Positions 33,011-41,942 of a stretch of DNA of 46,598 nucleotides are shown in pieces. The translations under genes and the position numbers were made by a program. The notes beneath the pieces are model-generated. The model was not told the DNA's origin, made no database searches, and saw only the letters and a program-made list of their open reading frames with translations. How positions within the stretch are numbered: position 1 is the first letter of the stretch; the number at the start of each line of letters is the position of its first letter. The stretch lies in contig NZ_JACBXA010000019.1 of NCBI RefSeq assembly GCF_013870515.1, forward strand, positions 1-46,598. Direction: 5' to 3'. Origin of the DNA: Streptomyces albidus (ex Kaewkla and Franco 2022) (GTDB lineage Bacteria > Actinomycetota > Actinomycetes > Streptomycetales > Streptomycetaceae).

Positions 33011-33410
33011 CCGGGCCCCGGACGGTACGCACGGGACGAGCCCGGTCCGAGCGCGTTCGGCAGCCGTCAGGTGACGCCCAGGCGTCTGTCACGCCTCAAG
33101 CAGATGCACCTGCGGCGGCATGGACCCTCGCATCTCGGAAACTCGATCACGCAGGTTGTCTACATGCCCGGGCACGTAGGCCGCCGAGGCCTCTCCGGTT
33201 CGATCGAGCAGCCGGGGAGGCCGACTCAGTGGTGCGGGGAGCCCCGCCGCGCGGCGGAGCCGTTTCCCGGCGGCTTTCTTGACCACTCCCTCAACTGCGG
33301 CCTGAGGCACCGGGGATTCACCCCATGGGCTGATCGTCCGCGCCGGTGCGGTTAGCGTGCTTCACGTCGGAACAGAAGAACTCCCCGTACCCGAAGGAGA
33401 CAGCCCGTCG
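33011..33410. other. No recognisable gene
   Basis: 400 bp between the FCD regulator and the GH18-like lipoprotein gene. A short inverted repeat, GACGCC-CA-GGCGTC (33073-33086), could be a weak terminator for the regulator. Open frames have no ribosome site or recognisable domain. Confidence 0.45.
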
Positions 33411-34487
33411 ATGACGAACAACGCGGAAGCGCAGGCTTCTTGGAGAGGCCGCAAGCTGAAGCAGACCGTCTCCGCGCTGGCGGCGGCGGCAGTTGCGGCG
33501 TCGTTGCTCGTCGGCTGCTCGACGGAGCAGGAGGAGCCCGAGCGTCCGAAGCCGGCGGTGCCCACCGAGAAGGGGAGCGAGGACCCGACCGAGGAAGGGG
33601 GCGGCGGCTTCTCCCCGTACGTCGACACCTCGCTCAAGCCCCCCTACGACCTCGTCGAGGGGGCGGAGAAGAACGGCGTGAAGGACTACAACCTGGCCTT
33701 CGTCTCCCCGGGGGGCGGCTGCGATCCGAAGTGGGGCGGCCGAGGGGAGCTGCGTGACAACCCGGTGGCCAAGCAGGTGGACGAGCTGCGCGAGCGGGGC
33801 GGCGACGTGCGGATCTCCTTCGGCGGCCAGAGCGGCAACGAACTGGCCAGGACCTGCCGCTCGGTCGACGACCTGGCGAACGCCTACAGGAAGGTCATCG
33901 ACGCCTTCGGCCTGACGAGGGTCGACTTCGACCTCGAAGGCCCCGCCCTCACGGACAAGAAGGCCAACGACCGCCGCGCCCAGGCCATCGTCCGGCTCCA
34001 GCAGCAGCGCACGGAACTGGACGTCTCCTTCACCCTCCCGGTGATGCCCTCGGGCCTCAACAAGGACGCCCTGGCGGTTCTGAAGAACGCGCAGAAGAGA
34101 GGCGTGCAGGTCTACGCCGTGAACATCATGGCCATGGACTACGGCAGTTACTACGACGGCGACATGGGTGACTACGCCATCGACGCCGCCACCGCCACCA
34201 AGAAGCAGGTGATGCCGGTGCTGGGCATCCGGGACGATGCCGAGGCCTGGAGGACGGTCGCGGTCACGCCGATGATCGGGGTGAACGACGTCAAGGCCGA
34301 GGTCTTCCGCCCCGACGACGCGGTCCAACTGCGGAAGTTCGCGAAGGAGAAGGGGCTCGGCTGGCTGTCGATGTGGTCCGCGACCCGCGACAAGCCCTGC
34401 CCTGACGGCCCGAACTCCAAGGCGCAGGCGAGCTGTTCGAGCGTCGGGAAGAAGGCGGACGAGTTCGTGAGGGCCTTCACCGGCTGA
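33411..34487 (+). CDS. Lipoprotein with GH18 chitinase-like domain
   Basis: A 358-residue protein. After a basic start and hydrophobic core the lipobox 'LVGC' (Cys36) marks a lipoprotein anchored outside the cell, followed by a charged linker. The catalytic domain from about residue 70 is GH18-like: 'VRISFGGQSGNE' (about 133-144) and the hallmark 'RVDFDLEGP' with D172, D174 and Glu176, then 'SFTLPVMPSGL' and 'NIMAMDYG'. GH18 enzymes hydrolyse beta-1,4-N-acetylglucosamine polymers; family members with this layout may act on chitin or be only sugar-binding. The ATG at 33411 has AGGAG 11 nt upstream. It faces the D-Ala carboxypeptidase gene. Confidence 0.87.
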   Translation: MTNNAEAQASWRGRKLKQTVSALAAAAVAASLLVGCSTEQEEPERPKPAVPTEKGSEDPTEEGGGGFSPYVDTSLKPPYDLVEGAEKNGVKDYNLAFVSPGGGCDPKWGGRGELRDNPVAKQVDELRERGGDVRISFGGQSGNELARTCRSVDDLANAYRKVIDAFGLTRVDFDLEGPALTDKKANDRRAQAIVRLQQQRTELDVSFTLPVMPSGLNKDALAVLKNAQKRGVQVYAVNIMAMDYGSYYDGDMGDYAIDAATATKKQVMPVLGIRDDAEAWRTVAVTPMIGVNDVKAEVFRPDDAVQLRKFAKEKGLGWLSMWSATRDKPCPDGPNSKAQASCSSVGKKADEFVRAFTG

Positions 34488-34540
34488 GTCGCGAGGGCCT
34501 CCACCGCTGAGTCCGTGACGTCCCGGGACTCCCCGGGAAG

Positions 34541-34578
34541 CCCCGTGGGCGGGCCTGCCATGTGGCCCGCCCACGGGG
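34541..34578. terminator. Strong bidirectional hairpin terminator
   Basis: Fifteen perfect base pairs, CCCCGTGGGCGGGCC (34541-34555) with GGCCCGCCCACGGGG (34564-34578), and an 8-nt loop. It separates the convergent GH18-like and carboxypeptidase genes. Confidence 0.9.
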
Positions 34579-34694
34579 TCCGGTCCTCGGACCGTCTCGT
34601 CCTCGTCGCCCGAACCGGCCGGAATCGAGGAGCAGTCGGCGGCCCGAGCGCGGGCCCGGCCCAGCAGGCCGCCGGCTCGAGCGCCCCGCCGGCT

Positions 34695-36359
34695 TCAGCA
34701 GCGTGCCGGCCTCGTCCAGGAACACTCCAGCTCGCCGCCGGATCCCGGCGCACGCGGACCGGTGTCCGGACTCCGGTCCTCTTCAGCGGACTTGGTGCCG
34801 TCCTGGCGGACCTTGTCACCGTCGTAGGAGGCGAGAGCCTCCACGATCGAGTCCTCGATGTCCTTCACCGAGTCGTCCATGTAGTTGTTGAGGATGATGC
34901 TGAACGCCAGTTGACGGCCCGACGCGTCCTTGACGTAACCCGAGAGCGACGAGGCCCCCGTGAGTGAGCCGGTCTTGGCGTGCGCGTTGAGCTCGGCCGG
35001 GGAGTCGCACATCCGCGAGCGCAGGGTGCCGCCCGTCATCCGGTCGGGGTGGCAGGCGACGGGCAGGGCGTCGTACCACTTCTTGAACCACGGCTTGTCC
35101 CGCACGGTGTGCAGGAGCGTGGCGATCTCGCCGGCGGGGACGTTGTTCATCCGGGACAGCCCCGAGCCGTCGACCTGGCGCACCGCGGCGGTGTCCACCT
35201 CGGCCTTCTTCAGAAAGCCTTCGACGGCGTTGAGGCCCGCGCTCCACGTGCCCTCGCCGGCGGTCTCGTGGCCCATCGTCTTGGTGAGGACTTCGGCGTG
35301 GTTGTTGTTGGACAGCTTCATGAACGGGACGGACAGCTTCGCGAGGGACATCGACTTGTGACCGGCGACCGGCCGGGCACCGTCCGGAGTCGGGCGGCCC
35401 AGCTGGGTCTTCCCGCCGACCTGGACCCCGTGTTCCTTCAGCGCGTCGGCGAAGACGGAGGCGGCGTAGCCGGTGGGCTCCCACACGCTCGTCCACGACT
35501 CGAACGGATCCGCCCCGGCCGGGATGCCGCCGCTCACGGTGATGGTGTTGCCGCCGTGCTCGCGGTCGACGGAGAGAGTGTCGGAGCCGTTCGCGGCGAC
35601 GGTGGTCGCGGTGGACTTCACGGTGACGTAGCGGTTGGACGGGGACATCTTGACCTTGGGCTTCTCGCCCGGCTCGGAGCCGGGGACGACCTCGAGGTGC
35701 ACGCAGCCCGTGTCGTAGTCGGTGTCGGGCGCGAGGCTCAGCGCGGAGATCTGCGACGAGTAGTACGCGGACTCGTCGTCGGCCGCCCAGGAGGCGCCGA
35801 GCCTGCGGGAGTCGAAGCGCGTGTCGTCGGCGATCAGCTTGCCGGTGACGTTCTTGATCCCGGAGTCGGCCACGTCGGCCGCCAGTTCGTCGTAGTCCTC
35901 GGCGAGAAGCGTCGGGTCGCCGGTGCCGCGCAGGTACAGGTCACCGTCGAGCCGTCCGCCGTCCTGGTCTCCTCGCGCGAGCACGTCGGTGCGGTAGCGG
36001 TAGTCGGGACCGAGCACGTCCATCGCTGCGCTCGAGGTCAGGAGCTTGGTGTTGGACGCGGGCAGCAGTCTCCTGCGGGCGTCGTGACTGTAGAGCACGC
36101 GCCCGCTCGCCGCGTCGCTGACCACCACGCTCGAACTCGCACCTGACAGCCGCTTGCCGCCGAGGATCCGGTCGATGGACTCGCCCAACGCCTGCTCCTG
36201 CGGGGAGGAGTCGGCTCCGGCCGATCCCCCCATGCCCAGAGTGAGGGCGAGCATGACGGCCACCGCGACGATCCGCGCATGGACCCGGGAACGGGCGGTG
36301 ACTCCTGGTGCCGCCGTACGGAGGGCACCGGTGAGCTCGGAGAGCAGGCGTCTGGTCAT
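34695..36359 (-). CDS. dacB: D-alanyl-D-alanine carboxypeptidase/endopeptidase, PBP4 (DacB, S13) type
   Basis: A 554-residue protein with an N-terminal membrane-spanning or signal segment ('RIVAVAVMLALTLGMGG', about 29-45) and a penicillin-binding domain of peptidase family S13. The three motifs are intact: SxxK as Ser102-Asn-Thr-Lys105 ('PASNTKLL'), SxN as Ser350-Asn-Asn352 ('KLSNNNHAE') and KTG at 462-464 ('AHAKTGSLTG'). The long insert between the first two motifs is typical of class C PBPs. It trims D-Ala from peptidoglycan stem peptides or cuts cross-links outside the membrane. The C-terminal tail is charged and ends '..SWTRPARC', probably unstructured. Confidence 0.95.
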   Translation of the reverse strand: MTRRLLSELTGALRTAAPGVTARSRVHARIVAVAVMLALTLGMGGSAGADSSPQEQALGESIDRILGGKRLSGASSSVVVSDAASGRVLYSHDARRRLLPASNTKLLTSSAAMDVLGPDYRYRTDVLARGDQDGGRLDGDLYLRGTGDPTLLAEDYDELAADVADSGIKNVTGKLIADDTRFDSRRLGASWAADDESAYYSSQISALSLAPDTDYDTGCVHLEVVPGSEPGEKPKVKMSPSNRYVTVKSTATTVAANGSDTLSVDREHGGNTITVSGGIPAGADPFESWTSVWEPTGYAASVFADALKEHGVQVGGKTQLGRPTPDGARPVAGHKSMSLAKLSVPFMKLSNNNHAEVLTKTMGHETAGEGTWSAGLNAVEGFLKKAEVDTAAVRQVDGSGLSRMNNVPAGEIATLLHTVRDKPWFKKWYDALPVACHPDRMTGGTLRSRMCDSPAELNAHAKTGSLTGASSLSGYVKDASGRQLAFSIILNNYMDDSVKDIEDSIVEALASYDGDKVRQDGTKSAEEDRSPDTGPRAPGSGGELECSWTRPARC

Positions 36360-36486
36360 GGCGGGAGCCTGCCAGCCGACGGGGTCATGCGCGAGACATC
36401 GGACGGGTTCATCGTGACCCCGACGACGGGGTGACCTGGCCCGAGGGACGAGGGGGGGACCGGCTCACCGCCTCGTGGCGGACCTG

Positions 36487-36936
36487 TCAGCGCCGGGACC
36501 TGTTCTCCTTGCGCCGGACGAACTTCAGCCCGGACCAGGCCTGCCCCAGCGCGGCGACCTTCACGTCGACGACGCCCAGCGGGAGGAACAGCTCGCGCAG
36601 CGCGTTCTCGGTGATGTCGCTCTCGTGGCCGCCCGCCCGTCGTGGCCAGGCGATCCACAGCATCGAGGGGTCCGCCAGGTCCCCGACCAGGCCGGGGGCG
36701 TCGGCGGCCAGGCCGCTCCAGGACCCGTGGAAGGCGAGCGTCACGTCGGCGTCCCGCGGATTGCGGCCGTGCTGTGAGTGGTCGTCGGGACTCTCGACGA
36801 CCGTGCAGTCCTCGGGCAGACCGGGGATCTCCCAGCCGCTCGGGCGATGGACGAAGCGGATGACGTGCCCGGGCTTGATGCCGAGCTTCCTGACCAGGGG
36901 AGTCGGGCTGCGGTCCCCGCCAGCCGGGGCGCTCAT
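36487..36936 (-). CDS. DUF3052-like protein
   Basis: A 149-residue soluble protein with 'LVRKLGIKPGHVIRFVHRPSGWEIPGLPEDC' and, later, 'MLWIAWPRRAGGHESDITENALRELFLPLGVVDVKVAALGQAWSGLKFVRR', the pattern of DUF3052 proteins (LGIKPG... WPK..S....D....VR...L..GLVD.KV.A....WS.LK.V.R). No enzymatic function is known. The ATG at 36936 has no strong ribosome site. It lies alone between dacB and the PLP-enzyme gene on the same strand. Confidence 0.85.
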   Translation of the reverse strand: MSAPAGGDRSPTPLVRKLGIKPGHVIRFVHRPSGWEIPGLPEDCTVVESPDDHSQHGRNPRDADVTLAFHGSWSGLAADAPGLVGDLADPSMLWIAWPRRAGGHESDITENALRELFLPLGVVDVKVAALGQAWSGLKFVRRKENRSRR

Positions 36937-37045
36937 GCCGAAACCCGAGTCCGGAGGTCAAAGCCCGGGGCGACGACCCGTGCGAGGGCGGTCCGTCCGC
37001 TGCCGGACGAGGGCACGGGTTCCGCCCCTCCTCGGTGCTGCCGGT

Positions 37046-38248
37046 TCACCGGACGAAGTCCGCCAGACCTTCGAGCAGCCGGTCGACGTCCGAGGTGTCG
37101 TTGTACGGGGCGAGCCCGACGCGCAGCCCTCCGCCGTCGCCGAGGCCGAGCCTCCGGGAGGCCTCCAGCGCGTAGAAGGAACCGGACGGGGCGTTCACGC
37201 CGCGTTCTGCCAGATGCCGGGACGCGTCGCGGGTGTCGCGGCCCTCGATGGTCAGCAGCAGGGTGGGGGTGCGTGATCCGGCCCGTGAGTGGCTGGTGAC
37301 GGACGGGAGGGCCGCGAGTCCGTCCTCGATGCGGCCCAGCAGCGAGTCCTCGTGCTCCTCGAGAGCCGCGAATCCGGCCGCCAGCCGAGCGCGGCGTCCC
37401 CCCTCGGAGTCGGGGCCGAGCCCGGCGAGGAAGTCGACGGCGGCGCGGGCACCGGCGAGGAAGGGGTAGGGGAGCGTGCCGTACTCGAAGCGCTCAGGAA
37501 CGGCGTCGGTCGAGGCCAGCAGCTTGTCCGGTGTCAGCGTCTCCAGGAGCGCGGGGCGGCTCGCGAGCACGCCCATGTGCGGGCCGAGGAACTTGTAGGG
37601 GGAGCAGCTGTAGAAGTCCGCGCCCGACGCCTCCAGGTCGACGGACGAGTGCGCGGTGAGATGGACGCCGTCCACGTACAGCAGCGCGCCGGCGTCGTGG
37701 ACCAGGCGCGAGATCTCCGCCAGGGGAGGGCGGGTGCCGATCAGATTGGAGGCGCCGGTGACCGCGACGAGGCGCGTGCGGTCGGAGAGCACAGCACGGA
37801 CGTCCTCCGCGGTCAGCTCTCCGTCGGCGGGATCGAAGTCGGCCCACCGCACGGTGGCGCCGCTCCGCGCGGCGGCCTGAAGCCAGGGGCGGATGTTGGA
37901 GTCGTGGTCCAGGCGTGAGACGACCACCTCGTCACCGGGCGACCAGGACTTGGCGAGGGTGCGGGAGAAGTCGTATGCGAGCTGCGTGGCGCTGCGGCCG
38001 AGCACGATCCCGGACGGCTCGGCCCCGAGCAGGTCGGCGAGGGCCTCGCGGGCTTCGCCGACGAGCGCGTCGGCGTTGCGCTCGGCTTCGGTGAGGCTGC
38101 CGCGGTTGGACAGGGGGTTGGTGAGCGCGTCGGCGACGGCATCGATGACGGGGCGGGGCGTCTGTGTGCCTCCCGGGCCGTCGAAGAAGGCGGAGCCCTT
38201 CTCCAGGGCCGGGAACCGGGCGCGGACTGCCGTGATGTCGTACGTCAT
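37046..38248 (-). CDS. Class V aminotransferase, cysteine desulfurase-like
   Basis: A 400-residue PLP enzyme. The start 'MTYDITAVRARFPALEKGSAFFDGPGGTQ' in sense and the cofactor region, with Asp193-Gly-Val-His196 ('YVDGVHLTAH') and the Schiff-base Lys219 in 'SCSPYKFLGPHMGVL', are typical of the cysteine desulfurase-like subfamily (TIGR01976). No catalytic Cys loop of true NifS/IscS enzymes is obvious, so the reaction is uncertain. GGAG lies 5 nt before the ATG at 38248. The gene is transcribed alone or with DUF3052. Confidence 0.9.
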   Translation of the reverse strand: MTYDITAVRARFPALEKGSAFFDGPGGTQTPRPVIDAVADALTNPLSNRGSLTEAERNADALVGEAREALADLLGAEPSGIVLGRSATQLAYDFSRTLAKSWSPGDEVVVSRLDHDSNIRPWLQAAARSGATVRWADFDPADGELTAEDVRAVLSDRTRLVAVTGASNLIGTRPPLAEISRLVHDAGALLYVDGVHLTAHSSVDLEASGADFYSCSPYKFLGPHMGVLASRPALLETLTPDKLLASTDAVPERFEYGTLPYPFLAGARAAVDFLAGLGPDSEGGRRARLAAGFAALEEHEDSLLGRIEDGLAALPSVTSHSRAGSRTPTLLLTIEGRDTRDASRHLAERGVNAPSGSFYALEASRRLGLGDGGGLRVGLAPYNDTSDVDRLLEGLADFVR

Positions 38249-38393
38249 GCGGACTCCGGGCTGCGGACGTGTGGTTCGGGCAGCTGGACCGGTCCCGGTG
38301 CGGCACCGGTCCACCGGGACCAATGATCATGTACGGGACGGGGCTTGGCCAGAGCCGGTGCGCCCTCGTGTGCGTGCGGAGCTGCGGCCGCGT

Positions 38394-38431
38394 GGTCAGG
38401 GCCGCCCTCCGTGGGGAGGACGGCCCTGACC
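38394..38431 (-). terminator. Hairpin terminator after the DUF2188 gene
   Basis: GGTCAGGGCCG (38394-38404) pairs with CGGCCCTGACC (38421-38431) around a CCCTCC-GTGG-GGAGGA inner hairpin. It lies 42 nt past the DUF2188 stop and before the PLP-enzyme gene. Confidence 0.8.
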
Positions 38432-38472
38432 GTCGTCGCGGGTGGTCCGCCGGCCCTCGGGGCCGGCGTCGC

Positions 38473-38700
38473 TCAGCCGCGCGGGGAGTTGGGGGCGCTC
38501 CCGGCGGTCAGCGTGACCTTGTCCCGGATCTTGCCGTCGGTGCCGTGAACCACGAGTTCACCGCCGCCGTCGTTCTGGATGATCTCCCGGGCGCGCGTCA
38601 CGGCCGCCTGCTGCGTGCCGGCGTGGGCGCTCGCCTGTTCACCGTCGGGGTTGATGATCTTCCACTCGCTGCCGTCGGGAAGTACGTGCCGGTCACCCAT
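38473..38700 (-). CDS. DUF2188 protein
   Basis: A 75-residue protein, 'DRHVLPDGSEWKIINPDGEQASAHAGTQQAAVTRAREIIQNDGGGELVVHGTDGKIRDKVTL' in overall plan, the full DUF2188 domain (W.V......A......Q..A...A..I.....GELVVHG.DG.IRDK.T). AGGAGG lies just before the ATG at 38700. Members are common small actinobacterial proteins of unknown function, sometimes linked to stress or DNA-end-joining regions; nothing here indicates which. It stands alone. Confidence 0.9.
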   Translation of the reverse strand: MGDRHVLPDGSEWKIINPDGEQASAHAGTQQAAVTRAREIIQNDGGGELVVHGTDGKIRDKVTLTAGSAPNSPRG

Positions 38701-39046
38701 GACTGGGCCTCCTGTCCTCGTCTGTCCTTGCCTGTGGATCGCTTGGCGATTGCTTTCGCTGCTGCGGTCAGACGCGTCTCTGGACGCCGTCGCCGCGCAA
38801 CCGCGTCGGAAGGCGGGAGGGCAGGGCGAGGACGGGCACGGTCGCTGCGAACACCGTCCGGTTCGGACCGGGAAGGGCCGCGGTCACGAAATGGCCTCCA
38901 ATGAACGGGGTCGGCCGCCCGGGTGCCCGGTCGGCCGCGGGCTATTCATCCGCGGGCGGTCGTCATTCCGAGCGGCCGCTGGGCCAACTCCGGCCGCCCG
39001 TACGGGAGTACGCGCCAAGGGCGGCCCCGGCCCGTACTCCCGGCAG
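38701..39046. other. No gene: promoter region of DUF2188 and the terminator of the next unit
   Basis: The 346-bp gap holds no convincing frame. It should carry the DUF2188 promoter. Repeated CGGCCG-type palindromes occur near 38922-38945. Confidence 0.5.
39004..39041 (-). terminator. Hairpin terminator after the RibD-C reductase gene
   Basis: GGGAGTACG (39004-39012) pairs perfectly with CGTACTCCC (39033-39041); the 20-nt loop can form an inner GGCC hairpin. It starts 6 nt past the stop of the minus-strand gene. Confidence 0.75.
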
Positions 39047-39745
39047 CTACCCCCGGCCACCTGTCGCGCTCGCTGCTCCGCGTCCGCCCGACGCCTCCGG
39101 ACCCCGACGCCCGTGGACGACGCGGTACTTGACGTGCGTGACCGTCGGCGAAGCGGTCACCCCGACCGGTTCGAGGACGGGGTCGCCCACGTTCTCCAAG
39201 AGGCGCTCTCCCGCGCCGAGGACGATCGGGACGATGTGCAGCCGGAGTTCGTCCAGCAGCCCGGCGGCGAGATACTGCTGGACAGCGCTCGCGCCGCCCG
39301 CGATGACGACGTCCTTGTCGCCCGCGGCCCTTCGCGCCTGTGCCAGCGCGGATTCGATCCCGTCGGTGACGAAGGTGAACGTCGTGCCGCCCCGCATCGG
39401 CAGCGGATCACGTGGACGGTGGGTGAGAACGAAGACCGGCGCGTGGTACGGCGGTTCCGGGCCCCACCAGCCGGTCCAGGCCTCGTCCCAGGCGCCGTCG
39501 CCGCCGCCGAACATCTTCCGGCCCATCACGTACGCGCCGACGTCCCGGGTGACTTCGGCGATGACTTCGGCGTCGCTGTTGTGCTCGCCACCGGACATGC
39601 CTTGCTGCGCACGCCAGGTGTCCGTGGCGAAGGCCCACTCGTGCAGCCGCATTCCCCCCTCTCCGAGGGGGTTCTCGAGACTCTGACGGGGCCCGGCGAC
39701 GAATCCGTCCAGCGAGATCGCCAGATGGCAGGTGACTGAGTTCAT
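39047..39745 (-). CDS. RibD C-terminal / dihydrofolate-reductase-like family protein
   Basis: A protein of 232 residues with the RibD-C fold: 'VTCHLAISLDGFVAGPRQSLENPLG', 'DVGAYVMGRKMFGGGDGAW', 'KDVVIAGGASAVQQYLAAGLLDELRLHIVPIVLGAGERLLENV'. It is the second member of this family in the window (the other is at 24231-24830), and the longer insertion after residue 35 places it in a different subgroup. The substrate is unknown. The C-terminal 25 residues are Gly/Arg-rich and look unstructured. It is divergent from the cobalamin genes. Confidence 0.9.
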   Translation of the reverse strand: MNSVTCHLAISLDGFVAGPRQSLENPLGEGGMRLHEWAFATDTWRAQQGMSGGEHNSDAEVIAEVTRDVGAYVMGRKMFGGGDGAWDEAWTGWWGPEPPYHAPVFVLTHRPRDPLPMRGGTTFTFVTDGIESALAQARRAAGDKDVVIAGGASAVQQYLAAGLLDELRLHIVPIVLGAGERLLENVGDPVLEPVGVTASPTVTHVKYRVVHGRRGPEASGGRGAASATGGRG

Positions 39746-39888
39746 GCCCGTACCGACCGCCGGCGACGGCCGGATTCATCGCAGCGGGCGACGAAGCCAC
39801 TCGAAGGCGGAGCCCCTGCCTGCGGGAAGGCCCCCGGCCGGTCAGTAGAGTGCGGTCACGTCCCCTCCCGAGGCCCGAGGTGCAGGCA

Positions 39889-41160
39889 GTGACCCGCGCA
39901 GAACCCGCGACACCGGCGGTGACCGTCGTCGGTGTCGGAGCCGACGGCTGGAGCGGGCTGGCCCCCGCCGCGCGTGAGACGCTGCGGCAGGCGGAGGTCG
40001 TCATCGGCGGGAAGCGGCAACTCGCGTTGCTGCCGGGGGAGTGCACGGGCAAGCGCGTCACCTGGCCCTCGCCCCTGCGTCCCGCCGTCCCCGGGCTGTT
40101 CGCGGAGCACGAGGGGCGACGCGTGTGCGTACTGGCCAGCGGCGACCCGATGTTCTACGGGATCGGGCGGGCCCTGGCCGAAGTGGCGGGACCGGAGCGG
40201 CTCCGCGTGCTGCCGCACCCGTCGTCCGTGAGCCACGCGTGTGCCCGGCTGGGGTGGCCGGTGGAGGACACCGAGGTCGTCACCCTCGTGGGACGTCCCA
40301 CGCACAACCTCACGCTCGCGCTCCACGAGGGCCGCAGGGTCCTGGTCCTCAGCGAGGGCGCCGGCACTCCGGCCGAGGTGGCGCGGCTGCTGACGGCGCG
40401 CGGCTTCGGGCCGACGCGCATGCGCGTGCTGGAACAGCTCGGCGGCGAGTTCGAGCAGCAGGTCGCCGGAACCGCCGAGGAGTGGACGCAGTCACCCGGC
40501 GACCCGCTCAACGTGATCGCCCTCGAGTGCCGCCGTACGGGCACGGAGCCACGTCAGGCGCTCGTGCCCGGCCTTCCGGACGAGGCGTACGAGAACGACG
40601 GGCAGCTCACCAAGCGCCATGTACGGGCGGCGACTCTGGCCGCGCTGGCCCCCGCACCGGGCGAGATGCTGTGGGACGTCGGCGGCGGCGCGGGATCCGT
40701 CGCCGTCGAGTGGATGCGCGCGCACCGCAGTTGCCGTGCGGCGAGTGTGGAGCGGGACCCGGCACGGGCGGCACGCATCGCACGCAACGCGGAGGCGCTG
40801 GGCGTGCCCTCGCTGCACGTGGTCACCGGCTCCGCGCCCGGTGCCCTGACCGGACTGCCCACGCCCGACGCGGTGTTCGTCGGCGGCGGGCTGACGGCCC
40901 CGGGAGTGCTGGACGCCTGCTGGGAGGCGCTGGCCGAGGGGGGACGGCTGGTCGCGAACACGGTCACGCTCGAGTCCGAGGCGGTGCTGGCCGACCGGTA
41001 CCGGCGGCACGGCGGTGAGCTGGTGAGGCTCGCCGTCTCGCAGGCGGTCCCCGTGGGGGGCTTCACGGGCTGGCGCCAGGCCATGCCCGTCACCCAGTGG
41101 TCCGTCACCAAGTCCCGGAGCGGGCCCGTACCCGAAGCCGTAAGGGGAGAAGAGAAGTGA
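39889..41160 (+). CDS. cobL: Precorrin-6Y C5,15-methyltransferase (decarboxylating) CobL (CbiE-CbiT fusion)
   Basis: CobL methylates precorrin-6B at C5 and C15 and removes a carboxyl group in cobalamin synthesis. The N-terminal CbiE domain has 'VTVVGVGADGWSGL' and 'VCVLASGDPMFYGIG'; the C-terminal CbiT domain has the SAM site 'MLWDVGGGAGSVAVEWM' and 'DAVFVGGGLTAPGVLDACW'. GTG codons at 39850, 39880 and 39889 are in frame; I prefer 39889 (AGG upstream, family-like 'TRAEPATPAVTVVGV' start), but 39880 is equally possible. Its stop overlaps the cobM start by 4 nt (GTGA), so translation is coupled. No cobalamin riboswitch was recognised upstream. Confidence 0.95.
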   Translation: MTRAEPATPAVTVVGVGADGWSGLAPAARETLRQAEVVIGGKRQLALLPGECTGKRVTWPSPLRPAVPGLFAEHEGRRVCVLASGDPMFYGIGRALAEVAGPERLRVLPHPSSVSHACARLGWPVEDTEVVTLVGRPTHNLTLALHEGRRVLVLSEGAGTPAEVARLLTARGFGPTRMRVLEQLGGEFEQQVAGTAEEWTQSPGDPLNVIALECRRTGTEPRQALVPGLPDEAYENDGQLTKRHVRAATLAALAPAPGEMLWDVGGGAGSVAVEWMRAHRSCRAASVERDPARAARIARNAEALGVPSLHVVTGSAPGALTGLPTPDAVFVGGGLTAPGVLDACWEALAEGGRLVANTVTLESEAVLADRYRRHGGELVRLAVSQAVPVGGFTGWRQAMPVTQWSVTKSRSGPVPEAVRGEEK

Positions 41161-41942
41161 CGGTCTACTTCGTCGGAGCCGGACCGGGCGCCGCCGACCT
41201 CATGACGGTGCGCGGGGTGCGGACGCTGGCCTCCTGCCACGTGTGCCTGTACGCGGGAAGCCTCGTCCCCCGGGAACTGCTCGCCGAATGCCCGCCGGAC
41301 GCCCGCCTCATCGACACCGCACAGCTCGACCTGGACCGCATCGTCGCCGAACTTCTCCGCGCGCACCGCGAGGGTCACGACGTGGCCCGGCTGCACTCGG
41401 GGGACCCCTCGGTCTTCAGCGCCGTGGCCGAGCAGATGCGACGCCTGGACGCTGCGGGCGTGCCCTACGAAGTGGTGCCGGGCGTACCGGCGTTCGCCGC
41501 GGCGGCCGCCGCGCTCAAGCGCGAGCTGACCGTGCCGACGGTCGGGCAGACCGTCGTGCTCACCCGGATCGCGGCGCGTGCGACGGCCATGCCGGAGGGC
41601 GAGGACCTGGCGACCCTGGGCCGCAGCCGGGCGCTGCTGGTGCTGCACCTCGCCGCGGCGTACGTCGACCGGGTGGTGGAGGAGCTGTTGCCGCACTACG
41701 GGCCCGAATGCCCGGCGGCGGTCGTGGCGATGGCCAGCAGGCCGGACGAAGTCGTCCTGCGCGGCACGCTCGCCGACATCGCCTCCCAGGTGAAGGAAGC
41801 CGGCATCGTGCGTACCGCCGTCATCATGGTGGGCCGCTCGCTGGGGGCGGAGCAGTTCCGCGACAGCCACCTGTACTCGTCCGAGCGCGAGCGCCCGCAC
41901 ACCGGGTGCGGCAACTCCGGTGCGTCCTCAGCGGATTCCTGA
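41157..41942 (+). CDS. cobM: Precorrin-4 C11-methyltransferase CobM
   Basis: A 261-residue tetrapyrrole methylase: 'VYFVGAGPGAADLMTVRGVRTL', 'LYAGSLVPRELL', 'ARLHSGDPSVFSAVAEQM', 'VVPGVPAFAAAAAALKRELTVP' and 'TAVIMVGRSL' are the CobM/CbiF signature blocks. It methylates C11 of precorrin-4 with SAM. The GTG at 41157 overlaps the cobL stop and has a purine-rich AAGGGGAGAAGAG upstream. The last 15 bp overlap the 3' end of cbiD on the opposite strand. Confidence 0.96.
   Translation: MTVYFVGAGPGAADLMTVRGVRTLASCHVCLYAGSLVPRELLAECPPDARLIDTAQLDLDRIVAELLRAHREGHDVARLHSGDPSVFSAVAEQMRRLDAAGVPYEVVPGVPAFAAAAAALKRELTVPTVGQTVVLTRIAARATAMPEGEDLATLGRSRALLVLHLAAAYVDRVVEELLPHYGPECPAAVVAMASRPDEVVLRGTLADIASQVKEAGIVRTAVIMVGRSLGAEQFRDSHLYSSERERPHTGCGNSGASSADS

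Noticed and set aside
39746..39888. Cobalamin riboswitch before cobL
   Set aside because: The gap is only about 140 bp and I could not find the conserved B12-box core, so I cannot support one.
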